Assembly (NCBI RefSeq): GCF_039543385.1
Contig: NZ_BAABJQ010000005.1
Span: 124,001 to 188,000, forward strand
Direction: 5' to 3'
Length of the DNA: 64,000 nucleotides
Origin: Rugosimonospora acidiphila
GTDB lineage: Bacteria; Actinomycetota; Actinomycetes; Mycobacteriales; Micromonosporaceae
The notes under the pieces were generated by a model. The model was not told where the DNA came from. It searched no databases and saw nothing but the letters and a program-made list of their open reading frames with translations. Positions within the stretch are counted from its first letter, which is position 1. Each line of letters opens with the position of its first letter. Positions 50,916 through 59,869 of the stretch are shown piece by piece. Position numbers and translations under genes: made by a program.

Positions 50916-52684
50916 CAGTGGGTCCTCAACTGCTGGATGCGGTCCTTGAACAGGGTGGTCGCGATGGCCGCCTTGTGCGGCTGGCCGCGCAGGAACGCGG
51001 AGGCGAACTTCTTCGCCTGGTCATAGCTGACCTTCCCGGGCATGGGCGGCTCGTTCGGATCCACCATCACGTCCAGCAGCGCCGGGCCGTCCACCGACAG
51101 CGCGCTGCGCAGCGCGTCGGGCAGGTCCTCCGCCTTGTCCACCTGGATGCCGTGGCCGCCGGCGGCCCGGGCCCAGGCCGCGTAGTCCGGCACCGGCTGG
51201 CCGAAACGCACCCCGTGCTCCGGATAGCCCAGCACCATCTGTTCCCAGAGGATCTGGCCGAGCGAGTTGTTGTTGTTCACGATCACCTTGATCGGCAGGC
51301 CGTGCCAGACCGCGGTGCTGAACTCGGCCATCAGCATGGCGAAGGCGCCGTCGCCGACGTACGCGATGACCTGGCGGCTCGGGAAGGCGTGCTGGATGGC
51401 GATCGCGTACGGCAGGCCCGGCGCCATGGTGGCCAGGTTGCCGGACAGGTAGAACTCCCGCCCGCCGTGGATCTGCCAGTGCCGGGCGGCCCAGGTTGCG
51501 ACCGTGCCCGAGTCGCAGGTCAGTACCGCGTCATCGGCGGCCAGCTCGTTGATCATGTGGGCGACGTACTGCGGCGCGATCGGGTTGCGGTCGGGCTTCT
51601 CCAGCGCGGACATCTTCGACCGCCAGTCCGACATCTGGCTCTGGTACTTCTCCAGGTGCCCGCGGTCCTTCCTGCGGTGCAGCAGCGGCAGCAGCGCCTC
51701 CAGCGTGGCGCCGACGTCGCCGATGAGCGGCACCTCGGTGGGTAGCCGGTTGCCGACCCGGGTCGGATCGATCTCGACCTGTACCACCCTGACCTTGCCC
51801 GGGCTCGGCAGGAACTTGGTGTACGGGAAGTTGGTGCCCAGCATGAGCAGGGTGTCGATGTCATCGACAAGGTCGGCGCTGGGCGCGGTGCCGAGCAGCC
51901 CGATCCCGCCAGTGGTGTAGGGCGAGTCGTCCGCCACCACCATCTTCCCGGGCAGCGTCTTGATGATCGGTGCGGCCAGCGCCTCGGCGGCGCGCTCGAC
52001 CAGCCGCCCCGCGCCCCGCGCGCCGATGCCGGCGAGGATGGCCACCCGGCCACCGTTGTTGAGCACGTCCGCCGCCTTGTTCAGGTCGTTGTCGGACGGG
52101 CGTACCGGCGGGCTGAGGTACACCGGCGCGGTCTTCGGCGGGTTCGCCGGGGCCACGATCTCGAACGGGTTCTCCCCCGCGTCGGCGATCTGAATGTCAT
52201 TCGGAAAGGTCAGGTGTGCCACGCCCCGCCGCCCGTACGCGGCGCGCACCGCGATGTCGACCAGGCCGGGCACCTGCGCCGGGTTCGTGATCATCTGGTT
52301 GTACTCGGCGACGTCCTCGAACAGCCGCTCGAGGTGGACCTCCTGCTGGTACGCGGTGCCCAGCACCGAGGTCTCCTGCATACCGGTGATCGCCAGCACG
52401 GGCGCGTGATCGAGCTTGGCGTCGTAGAGCCCGTTGAGCAGATGGATCCCGCCCGGCCCGGAGGTGGCCAGGCACACGCCGAGCCGCCCCGTCGCCTTCG
52501 CGTACGCGGTGGCCATGAACGCGGCCGCCTCTTCGTGGTGCACCAGGACGAAGCGCATCGTGTCCCGGCGCCGTCGCAGCCCCTCCATGATCCCATTTAT
52601 GCCATCCCCGGGCAGCCCGAAGATGGTGTCCACACCCCAGCGCTCAAGAGCCCTGATCAGCACTTCAGAAACAATCTCCGCCAT
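50915..52684 (-). CDS. TPP-dependent pyruvate oxidase/dehydrogenase-like enzyme (PoxB/YdaP type)
   Basis: 589-residue thiamine-pyrophosphate enzyme of the acetolactate synthase superfamily. WGVDTIFGLPGDGINGIM near the start; catalytic Glu in LVHHEEAAAFMATAYAK near 50; ATSGPGGIHLLNGLYDAK; C-terminal TPP site VGDGAFAMLMAEF near 442 with VIVNNNNSLGQI. Closest in pattern to quinone-linked pyruvate oxidases (PoxB, YdaP), which give acetate and CO2. ATG 52684 follows purine-rich sequence. First gene of an operon coupled by TGATG to the FAD/Fe-S fusion and then the enolase-superfamily enzyme. Confidence 0.9.
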   Translation of the reverse strand: MAEIVSEVLIRALERWGVDTIFGLPGDGINGIMEGLRRRRDTMRFVLVHHEEAAAFMATAYAKATGRLGVCLATSGPGGIHLLNGLYDAKLDHAPVLAITGMQETSVLGTAYQQEVHLERLFEDVAEYNQMITNPAQVPGLVDIAVRAAYGRRGVAHLTFPNDIQIADAGENPFEIVAPANPPKTAPVYLSPPVRPSDNDLNKAADVLNNGGRVAILAGIGARGAGRLVERAAEALAAPIIKTLPGKMVVADDSPYTTGGIGLLGTAPSADLVDDIDTLLMLGTNFPYTKFLPSPGKVRVVQVEIDPTRVGNRLPTEVPLIGDVGATLEALLPLLHRRKDRGHLEKYQSQMSDWRSKMSALEKPDRNPIAPQYVAHMINELAADDAVLTCDSGTVATWAARHWQIHGGREFYLSGNLATMAPGLPYAIAIQHAFPSRQVIAYVGDGAFAMLMAEFSTAVWHGLPIKVIVNNNNSLGQILWEQMVLGYPEHGVRFGQPVPDYAAWARAAGGHGIQVDKAEDLPDALRSALSVDGPALLDVMVDPNEPPMPGKVSYDQAKKFASAFLRGQPHKAAIATTLFKDRIQQLRTH

Positions 52685-52782
52685 GTCGGTTCGGTACCCG
52701 GACGTCGGGTATCTATGCGCCCTGAGGCCCATGAGGGCAGAGAGTCGGTTTCAACCCCGCCGTCCGGGGTACCGAAGCGATC

Positions 52783-53265
52783 ATGAATAGTGCCGGGACG
52801 GTGCTGCGCCAGATGCTGCTCGGTGCCGTGGCCGGCGCCGCCGGCACCACCGCGCTGAACGCCGTGACATACCTGGACATGGTCTGGCGGGCCAGGCCGG
52901 CCAGCAGCACCCCCGAACGCACGATCGACCAGCTCGCGAGCCGGGTCGGCACGCACATCCCGGGCGACGACGAGCAGCGCGGGAACCGGCGCAGCGCGCT
53001 GGGCGCGCTCAACGGCATCGTCACGGGGATGGCGGTGGGCGCGGGGTACGGGCTGGCCCGCGCCCTTGGGTTCCAGCCGCCGCTGTGGGCCGGCGCCCTC
53101 ATCGCCGGGGGTGCCGCGATGCTCACGGCGGATGGCTCGATCACGGCGCTGGGCGTGAGTAACCCGCGCACCTGGAGCCGGACCGACTGGCTCAGCGACG
53201 CGATACCGCACCTCGCGTACGGCGCGGTCACGGCCGCCACCTACACGGCCACCGACCACCGCTGA
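52783..53265 (+). CDS. Small membrane protein of unknown function
   Basis: 160-residue protein with three to four short hydrophobic segments (QMLLGAVAGAAGTTALNAVT, LNGIVTGMAVGAGYGLARAL, LWAGALIAGGAAML, and a weak one near the C-terminus). A conserved-looking soluble stretch (DMVWRARPASSTPERTIDQL) lies after the first. Related proteins occur in actinobacteria without assigned function. It is divergent from the TPP enzyme with about 100 nt between starts, so they may share a regulatory region. Confidence 0.7.
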   Translation: MNSAGTVLRQMLLGAVAGAAGTTALNAVTYLDMVWRARPASSTPERTIDQLASRVGTHIPGDDEQRGNRRSALGALNGIVTGMAVGAGYGLARALGFQPPLWAGALIAGGAAMLTADGSITALGVSNPRTWSRTDWLSDAIPHLAYGAVTAATYTATDHR

Positions 53266-53356
53266 CCGCGCGGCCGGACGCGGCTCACCGGGCCGCGGCC
53301 GGCCCGCCGCGGTCCCGGATCGCGGCCGGCCCGACACGGCTCAACGGGTCGGCCGG

Positions 53357-53695
53357 TCACCGGGTCAGCGGGTCGTGGCCCCAGTTCATCAGGGAGTACC
53401 GCCACCGGGTCTCCCGCACGTCGCCGGACGGGCGCTGGGCCATGTGCCGTGCCACGTAACCGACCACCTTGCGCATGTGCGACAGGTCGGCGTCGGTCAG
53501 TTCCGCCTTGCGCTTGCGCAGCAGCGCGACGATGCGCCGCCCGGACTGATGGCCGGTCGACTCGGCCCGCGTCGACTTCTTCTGCCCGACGGACTTCGAC
53601 TCGTCGCTGCCCAGCCAGCGCTCAAGCTGCCTGACGTTCATGTTGACCGCGTCGCGGAACCGGCGGTACGCGGTCTCCCGCTCATCAGCGTTCAC
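53357..53695 (-). CDS. DUF3140 protein
   Basis: 112-residue DUF3140 protein with the full set of motifs: FRDAVNMNVRQLERWLGSD, ESTGHQSGRRIVALLRKRK, HMRKVVGYVARHMAQRP and WRYSLMNWGHDPL at the C-terminus. It is thought to be DNA-associated or stress-related, but function is unproven. GTG 53695. Its start lies inside the end of the DUF2945 gene (11-nt overlap); the two are commonly adjacent in actinobacteria. Confidence 0.92.
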   Translation of the reverse strand: MNADERETAYRRFRDAVNMNVRQLERWLGSDESKSVGQKKSTRAESTGHQSGRRIVALLRKRKAELTDADLSHMRKVVGYVARHMAQRPSGDVRETRWRYSLMNWGHDPLTR

Positions 53696-53900
53696 GGCGC
53701 AACGCCTCCGGCTTGTGTACGGCGACCCCGCCGCTCTTGTCGCTACGCACCTGGTACTGGGGCGCCTGCTTGGACGCGACAACGACCCGGCCACCGGCCC
53801 TGGTGCGGCTGGTGATCTCCGCCTCGACCTGGCCGTGCACGGTTTCGCCGTGGCTGCGCCAGCTGACCCGGTCGCCGGGTCGCAACTTGTCGACTCCCAT
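53685..53900 (-). CDS. DUF2945 (HVA1/TUDOR-like) protein
   Basis: 71-residue SH3-like barrel protein. RPGDRVSWRSHGETVHGQV and a final VAVHKPEALRR match DUF2945, the hypervirulence-associated TUDOR-like domain; between them lies a basic strand, PQYQVRSDKSG. Likely a small nucleic-acid or protein binding module. ATG 53900; overlaps the DUF3140 gene, so the two are translated together. Confidence 0.9.
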   Translation of the reverse strand: MGVDKLRPGDRVSWRSHGETVHGQVEAEITSRTRAGGRVVVASKQAPQYQVRSDKSGGVAVHKPEALRRER

Positions 53901-54356
53901 ACCCTGGTGGCTACCCGTCGGCCGCCTCCGGAAACGAGCCGCGCCCCGGCCCGCGGCGCCCGGCTCCAGCGGGCGGGGACCCGCGGAGGTCTGCGGAGGC
54001 CAGGAAACCCCTGTGACACCGGCGCACTCGGAGCACCAATCCGCCCTGATGACCGCGGCAGAGGCCATCTCGGGCACGGGCGCGCGACCCGGGCGGAGGC
54101 GCCCTATCCCGGGCGGCGGAGGCAACATTTCGCGTTGCCGGCGAGCGGGCACGACACCGGCCAGTCGGGGCGGGAGGCCCGACCGTTCGCGAGTCAGCCG
54201 AATTACCCTCCGCCGGCCTTACCGGCATCGTGGCCGGGAGCTTTTACCCATCGCAGCGGAGGCACCATTTCCGGGCGGAATGTTTCGGACAAGACGGAAA
54301 AATTATCTCTAATGCCGCCTAAGCCGCAATTGCCGCCGGGGCCAACCGCTGACCCA
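53901..54356. other. Intergenic region, no gene seen
   Basis: About 455 bp between the DUF2945 start and the tRNA-Lys terminator. The right third is less GC-rich. Open frames here are antisense or shadow frames with no recognisable motif. It should contain the DUF2945-DUF3140 promoter, which I could not pin down. Confidence 0.5.
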
Positions 54357-54399
54357 CAAAAGGATGAGGCCCCAACCCGGGAAAACCCAGGTCAGGGCC
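54357..54399 (-). terminator. Terminator of tRNA-Lys
   Basis: On the minus strand a 14-bp stem (with G-U pairs) starts GGCCCTGACC, has a TTTT loop, closes with GGGGCC at 54368 and is followed by a TTTT run (54361-54358). It lies just downstream of tRNA-Lys. Confidence 0.75.
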
Positions 54400-54410
54400 T
54401 TGATCACGAG

Positions 54411-54483
54411 TGCGCCGCCAGGGACTCGAACCCCGAACCCGCGGATTAAGAGTCCGCTGCTCTGCCAGTTGAGCTAGCGGCGC
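54411..54483 (-). tRNA. tRNA-Lys (CTT)
   Basis: 73-nt cloverleaf. The acceptor stem GCGCCGC pairs with GCGGCGC; anticodon stem GCGGA/TCCGC encloses the loop CTCTTAA with anticodon CTT; the T arm has GGTTCGAGTCC; discriminator A. CCA is not encoded. Confidence 0.97.
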
Positions 54484-54635
54484 GTTCGCAACGGACAGAA
54501 CCATAGCATGCGCCCGGCCACGCTCCCCAATCAGCCGCCCCCCGCCCCGACTTGCCTCGGTTCCGCAAAAACCCAACACGCGAAAGCCACAAATGGGGCA
54601 TGCTGAAATTACCGATTAGCAAGCGAGGTCTCATC

Positions 54636-55877
54636 ATGCGTCTGACGAAAGTCGGCTGGGCCGCCGCTGTAGCGGCGATGTTCACCGCACCCTTGGCATT
54701 GTCCGCATGCACGCACGGGCCATCGGTAGCGGCCGTCTGGCACAACGGGAAGGGATCGGACGGCAAGCCGTTCACGGTCAAGGTCTCCCCGGCGTCCGGA
54801 GCGGTGAACCAGCCGGTCACCACCGAGATCGGCACCTCGACAAACGGGGGCAAAATCACCAACGTGTCGATGACCGACCCGTCCGGAAAAACCGTACCGG
54901 GCAGCGAGCGGCCGGACGGTAGCTCCTGGGTGCCGGGCATCCAACTCACCTACGGCGCCGCCTATCACGCCACGGTGACCGCGACCGCGCCGGACGGCAA
55001 GAAGCAGACCAGCACGACGAGCTTCACCACGATGGCGGACCCCGGTGACGCCATCACCAGCACGCTGTACTTCCAGGACGGTCAGACCTACGGCGTCGGC
55101 ATGCCCGTCGCCCTCCAGTTCGACCAGCCGATCCCGGACAGTTCCAAGGCGGCGGTGGAGAAGCGGTTGTTCGTGCAGTCGGACCCGCCCCAGGTCGGGG
55201 TGTGGCACTGGTTCGGCGACGACCAGGTGATGTACCGACCGGAGAAGTACTGGCAGACCGGCACCAAGGTGACGGTACGGGCCGCGCTGGGCGGGCTGCC
55301 GATCAGCGGCGGCAAGTACCTGGACACCGACCGCACCGGCGTCAGCACCATTGGCAGCAAGACCGTGTTCCAGGTCGACAACGCCAAGAAGCAGATGGAA
55401 GTCTTCCAGGGCGACAAGCTGGTCAAGACCTTCCCGGTGAGTCTGGGCGAGCCCAACACGCCCACGTCCTCCGGCAACATGGTGCTGATGAGTCACGAGT
55501 ACACGTCCCTGTTCAGCGTGCCGGGCGAGTACACGGTGGACGTCATGTACGCCGAACGGTTCACCTGGGACGGCCAGTACCTGCACGCCGCTCCGTGGTC
55601 GGTGGGCAACCAGGGCGTCGACAACGTCAGCCACGGCTGCGTCAACCTCTCCGACAACAATGCGGAGTGGGTCTACAACAACAGCCACATCGGCGACCCG
55701 GTGTCGGTCAGCGGCACCGAGGTACACGTGACGCCGGGCGACGGCTGGACCGTGTGGGACATGAGCTGGCCGGACTACATCAAGGGCAGCGCGCTACCGC
55801 AGCAGGACCTGCTGAACCAGGCCAAGGCGGAGGCCGCGCCGGATCACGGCGGCAAGACCGCGCCGCACGTCAACTGA
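54636..55877 (+). CDS. L,D-transpeptidase lipoprotein
   Basis: 413-residue exported enzyme that forms 3-3 crosslinks in peptidoglycan. Lipobox LSAC at residues 23-26 after a hydrophobic signal; two Ig-like domains (about 40-160 and 160-245, SGAVNQPVTTEIGT and YGVGMPVALQFDQPIPD); YkuD domain (about 250-375) with HAAPWSVGNQGVDNVSHGC and the catalytic Cys near 334; C-terminal cap. This is the mycobacterial Ldt layout. ATG 54636 has GAGG upstream and gives a proper signal. Followed by a strong terminator and then by a paralogue. Confidence 0.94.
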   Translation: MRLTKVGWAAAVAAMFTAPLALSACTHGPSVAAVWHNGKGSDGKPFTVKVSPASGAVNQPVTTEIGTSTNGGKITNVSMTDPSGKTVPGSERPDGSSWVPGIQLTYGAAYHATVTATAPDGKKQTSTTSFTTMADPGDAITSTLYFQDGQTYGVGMPVALQFDQPIPDSSKAAVEKRLFVQSDPPQVGVWHWFGDDQVMYRPEKYWQTGTKVTVRAALGGLPISGGKYLDTDRTGVSTIGSKTVFQVDNAKKQMEVFQGDKLVKTFPVSLGEPNTPTSSGNMVLMSHEYTSLFSVPGEYTVDVMYAERFTWDGQYLHAAPWSVGNQGVDNVSHGCVNLSDNNAEWVYNNSHIGDPVSVSGTEVHVTPGDGWTVWDMSWPDYIKGSALPQQDLLNQAKAEAAPDHGGKTAPHVN

Positions 55878-55901
55878 CCCGGTAATCCGTTAAGAACCCG
55901 G

Positions 55902-55943
55902 CGCGCCGGGGTGCCCACCGAGGCACCCCGGCGCGTGGTTTTT
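55902..55943 (+). terminator. Strong intrinsic terminator after first L,D-transpeptidase
   Basis: A perfect 14-bp stem CGCGCCGGGGTGCC / GGCACCCCGGCGCG with a 6-nt loop, then GG and TTTTT ending at 55943. It separates the two transpeptidase genes into distinct transcripts. Confidence 0.92.
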
Positions 55944-56001
55944 CGCCCGGACGGCTGCCCTGGTGTCGATCTCGCGCCTCGCCTCCCCCGGCTGATGCAC
56001 G

Positions 56002-57483
56002 ATGAGGAACATGCAACCGCATCACGGCATGAACCGGTCTAATTGGCTCCGTTTAGCGTTGGCCGCACTCTGCGCCCTGGCGCTGACCTCCTGCGGTGCG
56101 CCACGCACCACCTCCTGGTTCGCCAACGGCAAACCCGGCGCCAACGATCCGAGCGCCGGCACCGGGTCGACCATCACCGCTCCGGCCGACAAGGCGACGA
56201 ACGTCCCCGCCTCGACCGAGATCAGCTTCGCCGCCCACGGCGCGACGCTGACGAAGGTGGTGCTCACCGACGCGGAGGACGGCCAGACCGTGGACGGCGT
56301 GATGCGGGCGGGCGGGTCGTCCTGGGTACCGGAGCAGGCGCTCAGGTACGACACCAAGTTCACCGTGGCACTGACCTCGACCGAGGCGGACGGGACGTCG
56401 CACACGCACAGCTCGACGTTCACCACCATGTCCCCGCCCGACGACACCGTCCACCTGGAGAGCCAGATGGGCGACGGTCAGCAGTACGGCGTGGGCGCCC
56501 CGATCGTGCTCAACTTCTCCAAGCCGATACCCGCCAAGCAGCGCGCGGCCGTGCAGCGGCGACTGTTCGTGCAGACCACCCCGGCCCAGCAGGGAAGCTG
56601 GAACTGGTTCTCCAGTACCGAGGTGCACTACCGGCCCAAGGATTACTGGCAGCCTGGTACCAAGATCTCGCTCCGTGCCCTGTTCGGCGGCCTTCCGCTC
56701 GGCAACGGGCTGTACGGCGACGAGGACATCACCGTCGACGCGTCCATCGTTCCCCATGACCTGCGCATCTCCATCGACGACAAGACCAAGCGGCTGACGG
56801 TCACCCAAGACGGGCAGGTCGTCAAGACGATGCCGGTCAGCATGGGCAAGACGGAGACGCCGTCGTCCAGCGGCCAGATGGTGGTCATGACCAGGAACGC
56901 CAAGGAACTCTTCGACTCGACCAACGACGGGATCGGACCGGGTCAGCCGGGCTACTACCGGGAGGTCATCGACGACGCGCTCCGGCTCACCTGGGGCGGC
57001 CAGTACATCCACTCCGCGCCCTGGTCGGTCTCGCAGCAGGGGGTCGACGACATCTCGCACGGCTGCACGAACCTGAACCCGGAGGACGCACAGTGGCTGT
57101 TCGACCGGGTGCACGTCGGCGACCCGGTGACCGTTCAGAACACCGGGGCGCCCCTGAACTGGGGGGACGGCTGGACTGACTGGAACCGTCCGTGGAGCGA
57201 GTACGTCAAGGACAGCGCGATCCCGCAGTCATCGGGCTCGGGCGTCAACGGACTGGTCGGCGCCTTCCCGACCACCCCCGACGACCAGGCCACCAGCGGC
57301 GACCAGTCCGACAATGCCGACCAGGCTGACAAGGGCGACCAGTCCGACGACGCGAGCGGTGACGACGCGGACGGCGACGCCGCGAGCGCCGGCAACCCGA
57401 GCGATGACGGCGCCGGTGGGGACGGCGCCAGCGGTGACGGCTCGGCCGCCACCGGTGACGATTCGGCGGGCGTCCAGGGTTAG
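56002..57483 (+). CDS. Second L,D-transpeptidase lipoprotein with acidic tail
   Basis: 493 residues, paralogous to the preceding enzyme: lipobox LTSC, two Ig-like domains (STEISFAAHGATLTKVV; YGVGAPIVLNFSKPIPA) and a YkuD domain with HSAPWSVSQQGVDDISHGC and catalytic Cys near 354, then LNPEDAQW. The last ~75 residues (from about 418) are a Gly/Ser/Asp tail with many Asp, absent from the paralogue; it is extracytoplasmic and may bind cations or span the wall. ATG 56002 or ATG 56011 (AGGA just upstream) can be the start. Confidence 0.93.
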   Translation: MRNMQPHHGMNRSNWLRLALAALCALALTSCGAPRTTSWFANGKPGANDPSAGTGSTITAPADKATNVPASTEISFAAHGATLTKVVLTDAEDGQTVDGVMRAGGSSWVPEQALRYDTKFTVALTSTEADGTSHTHSSTFTTMSPPDDTVHLESQMGDGQQYGVGAPIVLNFSKPIPAKQRAAVQRRLFVQTTPAQQGSWNWFSSTEVHYRPKDYWQPGTKISLRALFGGLPLGNGLYGDEDITVDASIVPHDLRISIDDKTKRLTVTQDGQVVKTMPVSMGKTETPSSSGQMVVMTRNAKELFDSTNDGIGPGQPGYYREVIDDALRLTWGGQYIHSAPWSVSQQGVDDISHGCTNLNPEDAQWLFDRVHVGDPVTVQNTGAPLNWGDGWTDWNRPWSEYVKDSAIPQSSGSGVNGLVGAFPTTPDDQATSGDQSDNADQADKGDQSDDASGDDADGDAASAGNPSDDGAGGDGASGDGSAATGDDSAGVQG

Positions 57484-57612
57484 GGCGCGCATCGGGTCGT
57501 GATCAATGAGCGGGTTTCCCTTGGCGCTGATCTTCGATCCGGCAGATCGTCTTGGGAGGTCGTGGCGGTTTCGGACGGGCGGGCAGTCGCGGGAAAAGCG
57601 CGCCCTTCACGA

Positions 57613-57642
57613 GTCAGGCCCGGTCCGAGGACCGGGCCTGAC
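57613..57642 (-). terminator. Hairpin downstream of tRNA-His
   Basis: Perfect 14-bp inverted repeat GTCAGGCCCGGTCC / GGACCGGGCCTGAC with a 2-nt centre. On the minus strand a TTTT follows about 15 nt later. Probably ends tRNA-His transcription and may also serve the convergent transpeptidase gene. Confidence 0.65.
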
Positions 57643-57668
57643 CTGTGTCTCGTCGGAACGAGAGGTGG

Positions 57669-57741
57669 GGTGACTGATGGGACTTGAACCCACGACACCC
57701 GGGACCACAACCCGGTGCTCTACCAGCTGAGCTACAGCCAC
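57669..57741 (-). tRNA. tRNA-His (GTG)
   Basis: 73-nt cloverleaf: acceptor GTGGCTG/CAGTCAC, anticodon loop TTGTGGT with anticodon GTG, T arm GTGGGTTCAAGTCCCAT. The base before the 5' end (57742) encodes the extra G(-1) needed for histidine identity. CCA is not encoded. Confidence 0.97.
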
Positions 57742-57876
57742 CACGTGCCGATCGCGCCTGAGCGCGACGAACAACCAGGCAATGATAGCCACAATCGGGG
57801 GGGTCACGTCGACCGGGTTCCCCCCGACCCGGGGGCGGGCTCCGGGTCGGCTTGAGGCCCAGCTCAGCCGGCAGGG

Positions 57877-58488
57877 TCAGAGGATCGGGCGGTCCGCCGT
57901 GACCTGGGCGGCCACCGCCTTGGCCGTGTCCACGTCCAGACCCGGGCCCGGTACGAAGATCGTCCGCCGGTAGTACTCCAACTCCCGGATGCTCTCCTGG
58001 ATGTCCGCCAGCGCCCGGTGCGCCAGCCCCTTCGGCGGCTGTCCGTAGTAGCTGCGCGGAAACCAGCGCCGGCACAGCTCCTTGATCGACGACACGTCGA
58101 TCATCCGGTAGTGCAGGTGAGCGTCGAGGCGCGGCATGTCGCGGGCGAGGAAGCCCCGGTCCGTCGCGATCGAGTTCCCGCACAGCGGGGCGGACTTCGG
58201 GTCCGGCACGTACTCGGCGATGTACGACAGGATCTGGTCCTCGGCCTCCTCCATGGTCACGGTCGAGGCCCGCACCTGTTCGGTCAGTCCGGAACGATCA
58301 TGCATCTCCCGGACGACTTCGACCATCGAGGACAACAAGGCGTCTTCCGCGTGTATCACGACATCGACGCCATCGCCTAGTACGTTGAGTTCGGGATCAG
58401 TGACCAGCGCGGCCACCTCGATCAGCGCATCACGCCCGAGGTCGAGCCCGGTCATTTCACAATCGATCCAAACAAGGAGATCGCCCAC
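57877..58488 (-). CDS. orn: Oligoribonuclease
   Basis: 203-residue DEDDh exonuclease that degrades 2-5 nt RNA (and pGpG) to mononucleotides. LVWIDCEMTGLDLGRDALIE holds the first D and E; VVREMHDRSGL, GNSIATDRGFLARDMP and YRMIDVSSIKEL follow; the last acidic pair and His are in HRALADIQESIRELEYYR. GTG 58488 yields the canonical start. It lies next to tRNA-His, a typical actinobacterial arrangement, and is divergent from the GT87 gene. Confidence 0.96.
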   Translation of the reverse strand: MGDLLVWIDCEMTGLDLGRDALIEVAALVTDPELNVLGDGVDVVIHAEDALLSSMVEVVREMHDRSGLTEQVRASTVTMEEAEDQILSYIAEYVPDPKSAPLCGNSIATDRGFLARDMPRLDAHLHYRMIDVSSIKELCRRWFPRSYYGQPPKGLAHRALADIQESIRELEYYRRTIFVPGPGLDVDTAKAVAAQVTADRPIL

Positions 58489-58579
58489 GAGCCACAGCTT
58501 AAGACCCTCCCAGGGACGACCTGTCGCCGCCGATAGGCTGGCTGCTCGAAAGTCGCGCCACAACCTGGGGAGAACCAGC

Positions 58580-59839
58580 ATGAGCAACCCGACCGGAACC
58601 CTCCGGTCAGGGTCGTCGCTGACGCGCAAACGGATACTGGTCGCTATCTCGGTGGTACTGGCCGTCACCGCCGCCCAGTACCTGTACGGCAACCGCCACG
58701 ACTTCTTCGACTTGAAGATCTATTACAGCGCCATCCACTGGTGGGCGCACGGACATCGGCTCTACACGTACACCCAGCCGGATCGGGTGCAGGCCTCGCT
58801 CGGCTTCACCTACCCGCCCTTCGCGGCCGTGCTGATGTACCCGATGATCTGGCTGCCGCTCAAGCTGGTGATCGTGCTGGTCTGGCTCGGGTCGGGCGTG
58901 TGCGTGGTGGTGACCAGTGCCTGGCTGCTCGGGCCGATCGCGGCCCGGCACGGCTGGCCGGGCTGGTACCTGTTCTTCATCGTGGTGCCGTTGATCACAA
59001 CTCTGGAGCCGATCCGGGAGAACACCGCGTTCGGCCAGATCAACATGTTCCTGGCCATCCTGATCCTGTGGGACCTGCTGTTCGCGCTGCCGCGCGGCGC
59101 GCCCTTCTCCGGGGTCGGGGTCGGGCTGGCCACCGCGATCAAGCTCACCCCCGGCATCTTCATCCTGTACCTGCTGGTGACCCGGAGGTTCAGGGCGGCC
59201 GGCGTGGCCACGGGCACGGCTCTGGGCACCACGCTCCTCGCCGCGATCCTCGCGCCCCGCGACTCCTGGCAGTACTGGGAGCAGACCCTGTGGAAGACCC
59301 AGCGGATCGGGCACCTGTACCTGAACCAGAATCAATCGATCATGGGGATGATCTCCCGCATCGCCCGGCCGGACCAGCCCGGCTCGCTGCTCTGGCTGTT
59401 GGTGGTGCTGGTCATCGGCGGGTACGGGCTGTGGCGCGCGGGTCGGGCCGCCTCGGCCGGTGACCAGCTGACCGCCCTGACCCTGACCGGCCTGGCCGGC
59501 TCGCTGGTCAGCCCGGTCTCCTGGCAGCACCACCTCTACTGGTTCGTGCCCGCCTTGATCGTCCTGCTGGACGTCGCGGCCACCCCGGGCGTGGCCCGGC
59601 GGCGCTGGTACGCCTGGGCCGGCGGGGTGATCTGGTTCACGGTGACGTTCAGCGTCATCGAGCTGTTCGACTGGCACGTGATCCCGATGCGCTTCCTGGA
59701 TACCCCGGAGGGCTTCGTGCTCAGCAACTGGTACGTGCTGCTGATGGTGGGGCTGCTCGTGGCCCTACCGATCCGACTGCTGCGACCGGGCGAGCCCTCG
59801 GCGACCCGCCTGGCCACCACCTTCCGGACCAACCTCTAG
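58580..59839 (+). CDS. GT87-family membrane mannosyltransferase-like protein
   Basis: 419-residue polytopic glycosyltransferase of the GT-C fold (DUF2029/GT87). About ten transmembrane helices. The first extracytoplasmic loop has FFDLKIYYSAIHWWAHG with the catalytic Asp; FTYPPFAAVLMYP, ENTAFGQINMFL and TAIKLTPGIFILYLL are family motifs, and SPVSWQHHLYWFVPALI lies near the end. Relatives are polyprenyl-phosphomannose-dependent alpha-1,2-mannosyltransferases of PIM and lipomannan synthesis. ATG 58580 has GGGGAG upstream. Confidence 0.9.
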   Translation: MSNPTGTLRSGSSLTRKRILVAISVVLAVTAAQYLYGNRHDFFDLKIYYSAIHWWAHGHRLYTYTQPDRVQASLGFTYPPFAAVLMYPMIWLPLKLVIVLVWLGSGVCVVVTSAWLLGPIAARHGWPGWYLFFIVVPLITTLEPIRENTAFGQINMFLAILILWDLLFALPRGAPFSGVGVGLATAIKLTPGIFILYLLVTRRFRAAGVATGTALGTTLLAAILAPRDSWQYWEQTLWKTQRIGHLYLNQNQSIMGMISRIARPDQPGSLLWLLVVLVIGGYGLWRAGRAASAGDQLTALTLTGLAGSLVSPVSWQHHLYWFVPALIVLLDVAATPGVARRRWYAWAGGVIWFTVTFSVIELFDWHVIPMRFLDTPEGFVLSNWYVLLMVGLLVALPIRLLRPGEPSATRLATTFRTNL

Positions 59840-59869
59840 AGCCCAACCGTCTGGCCCGTCTGGGCGGGC

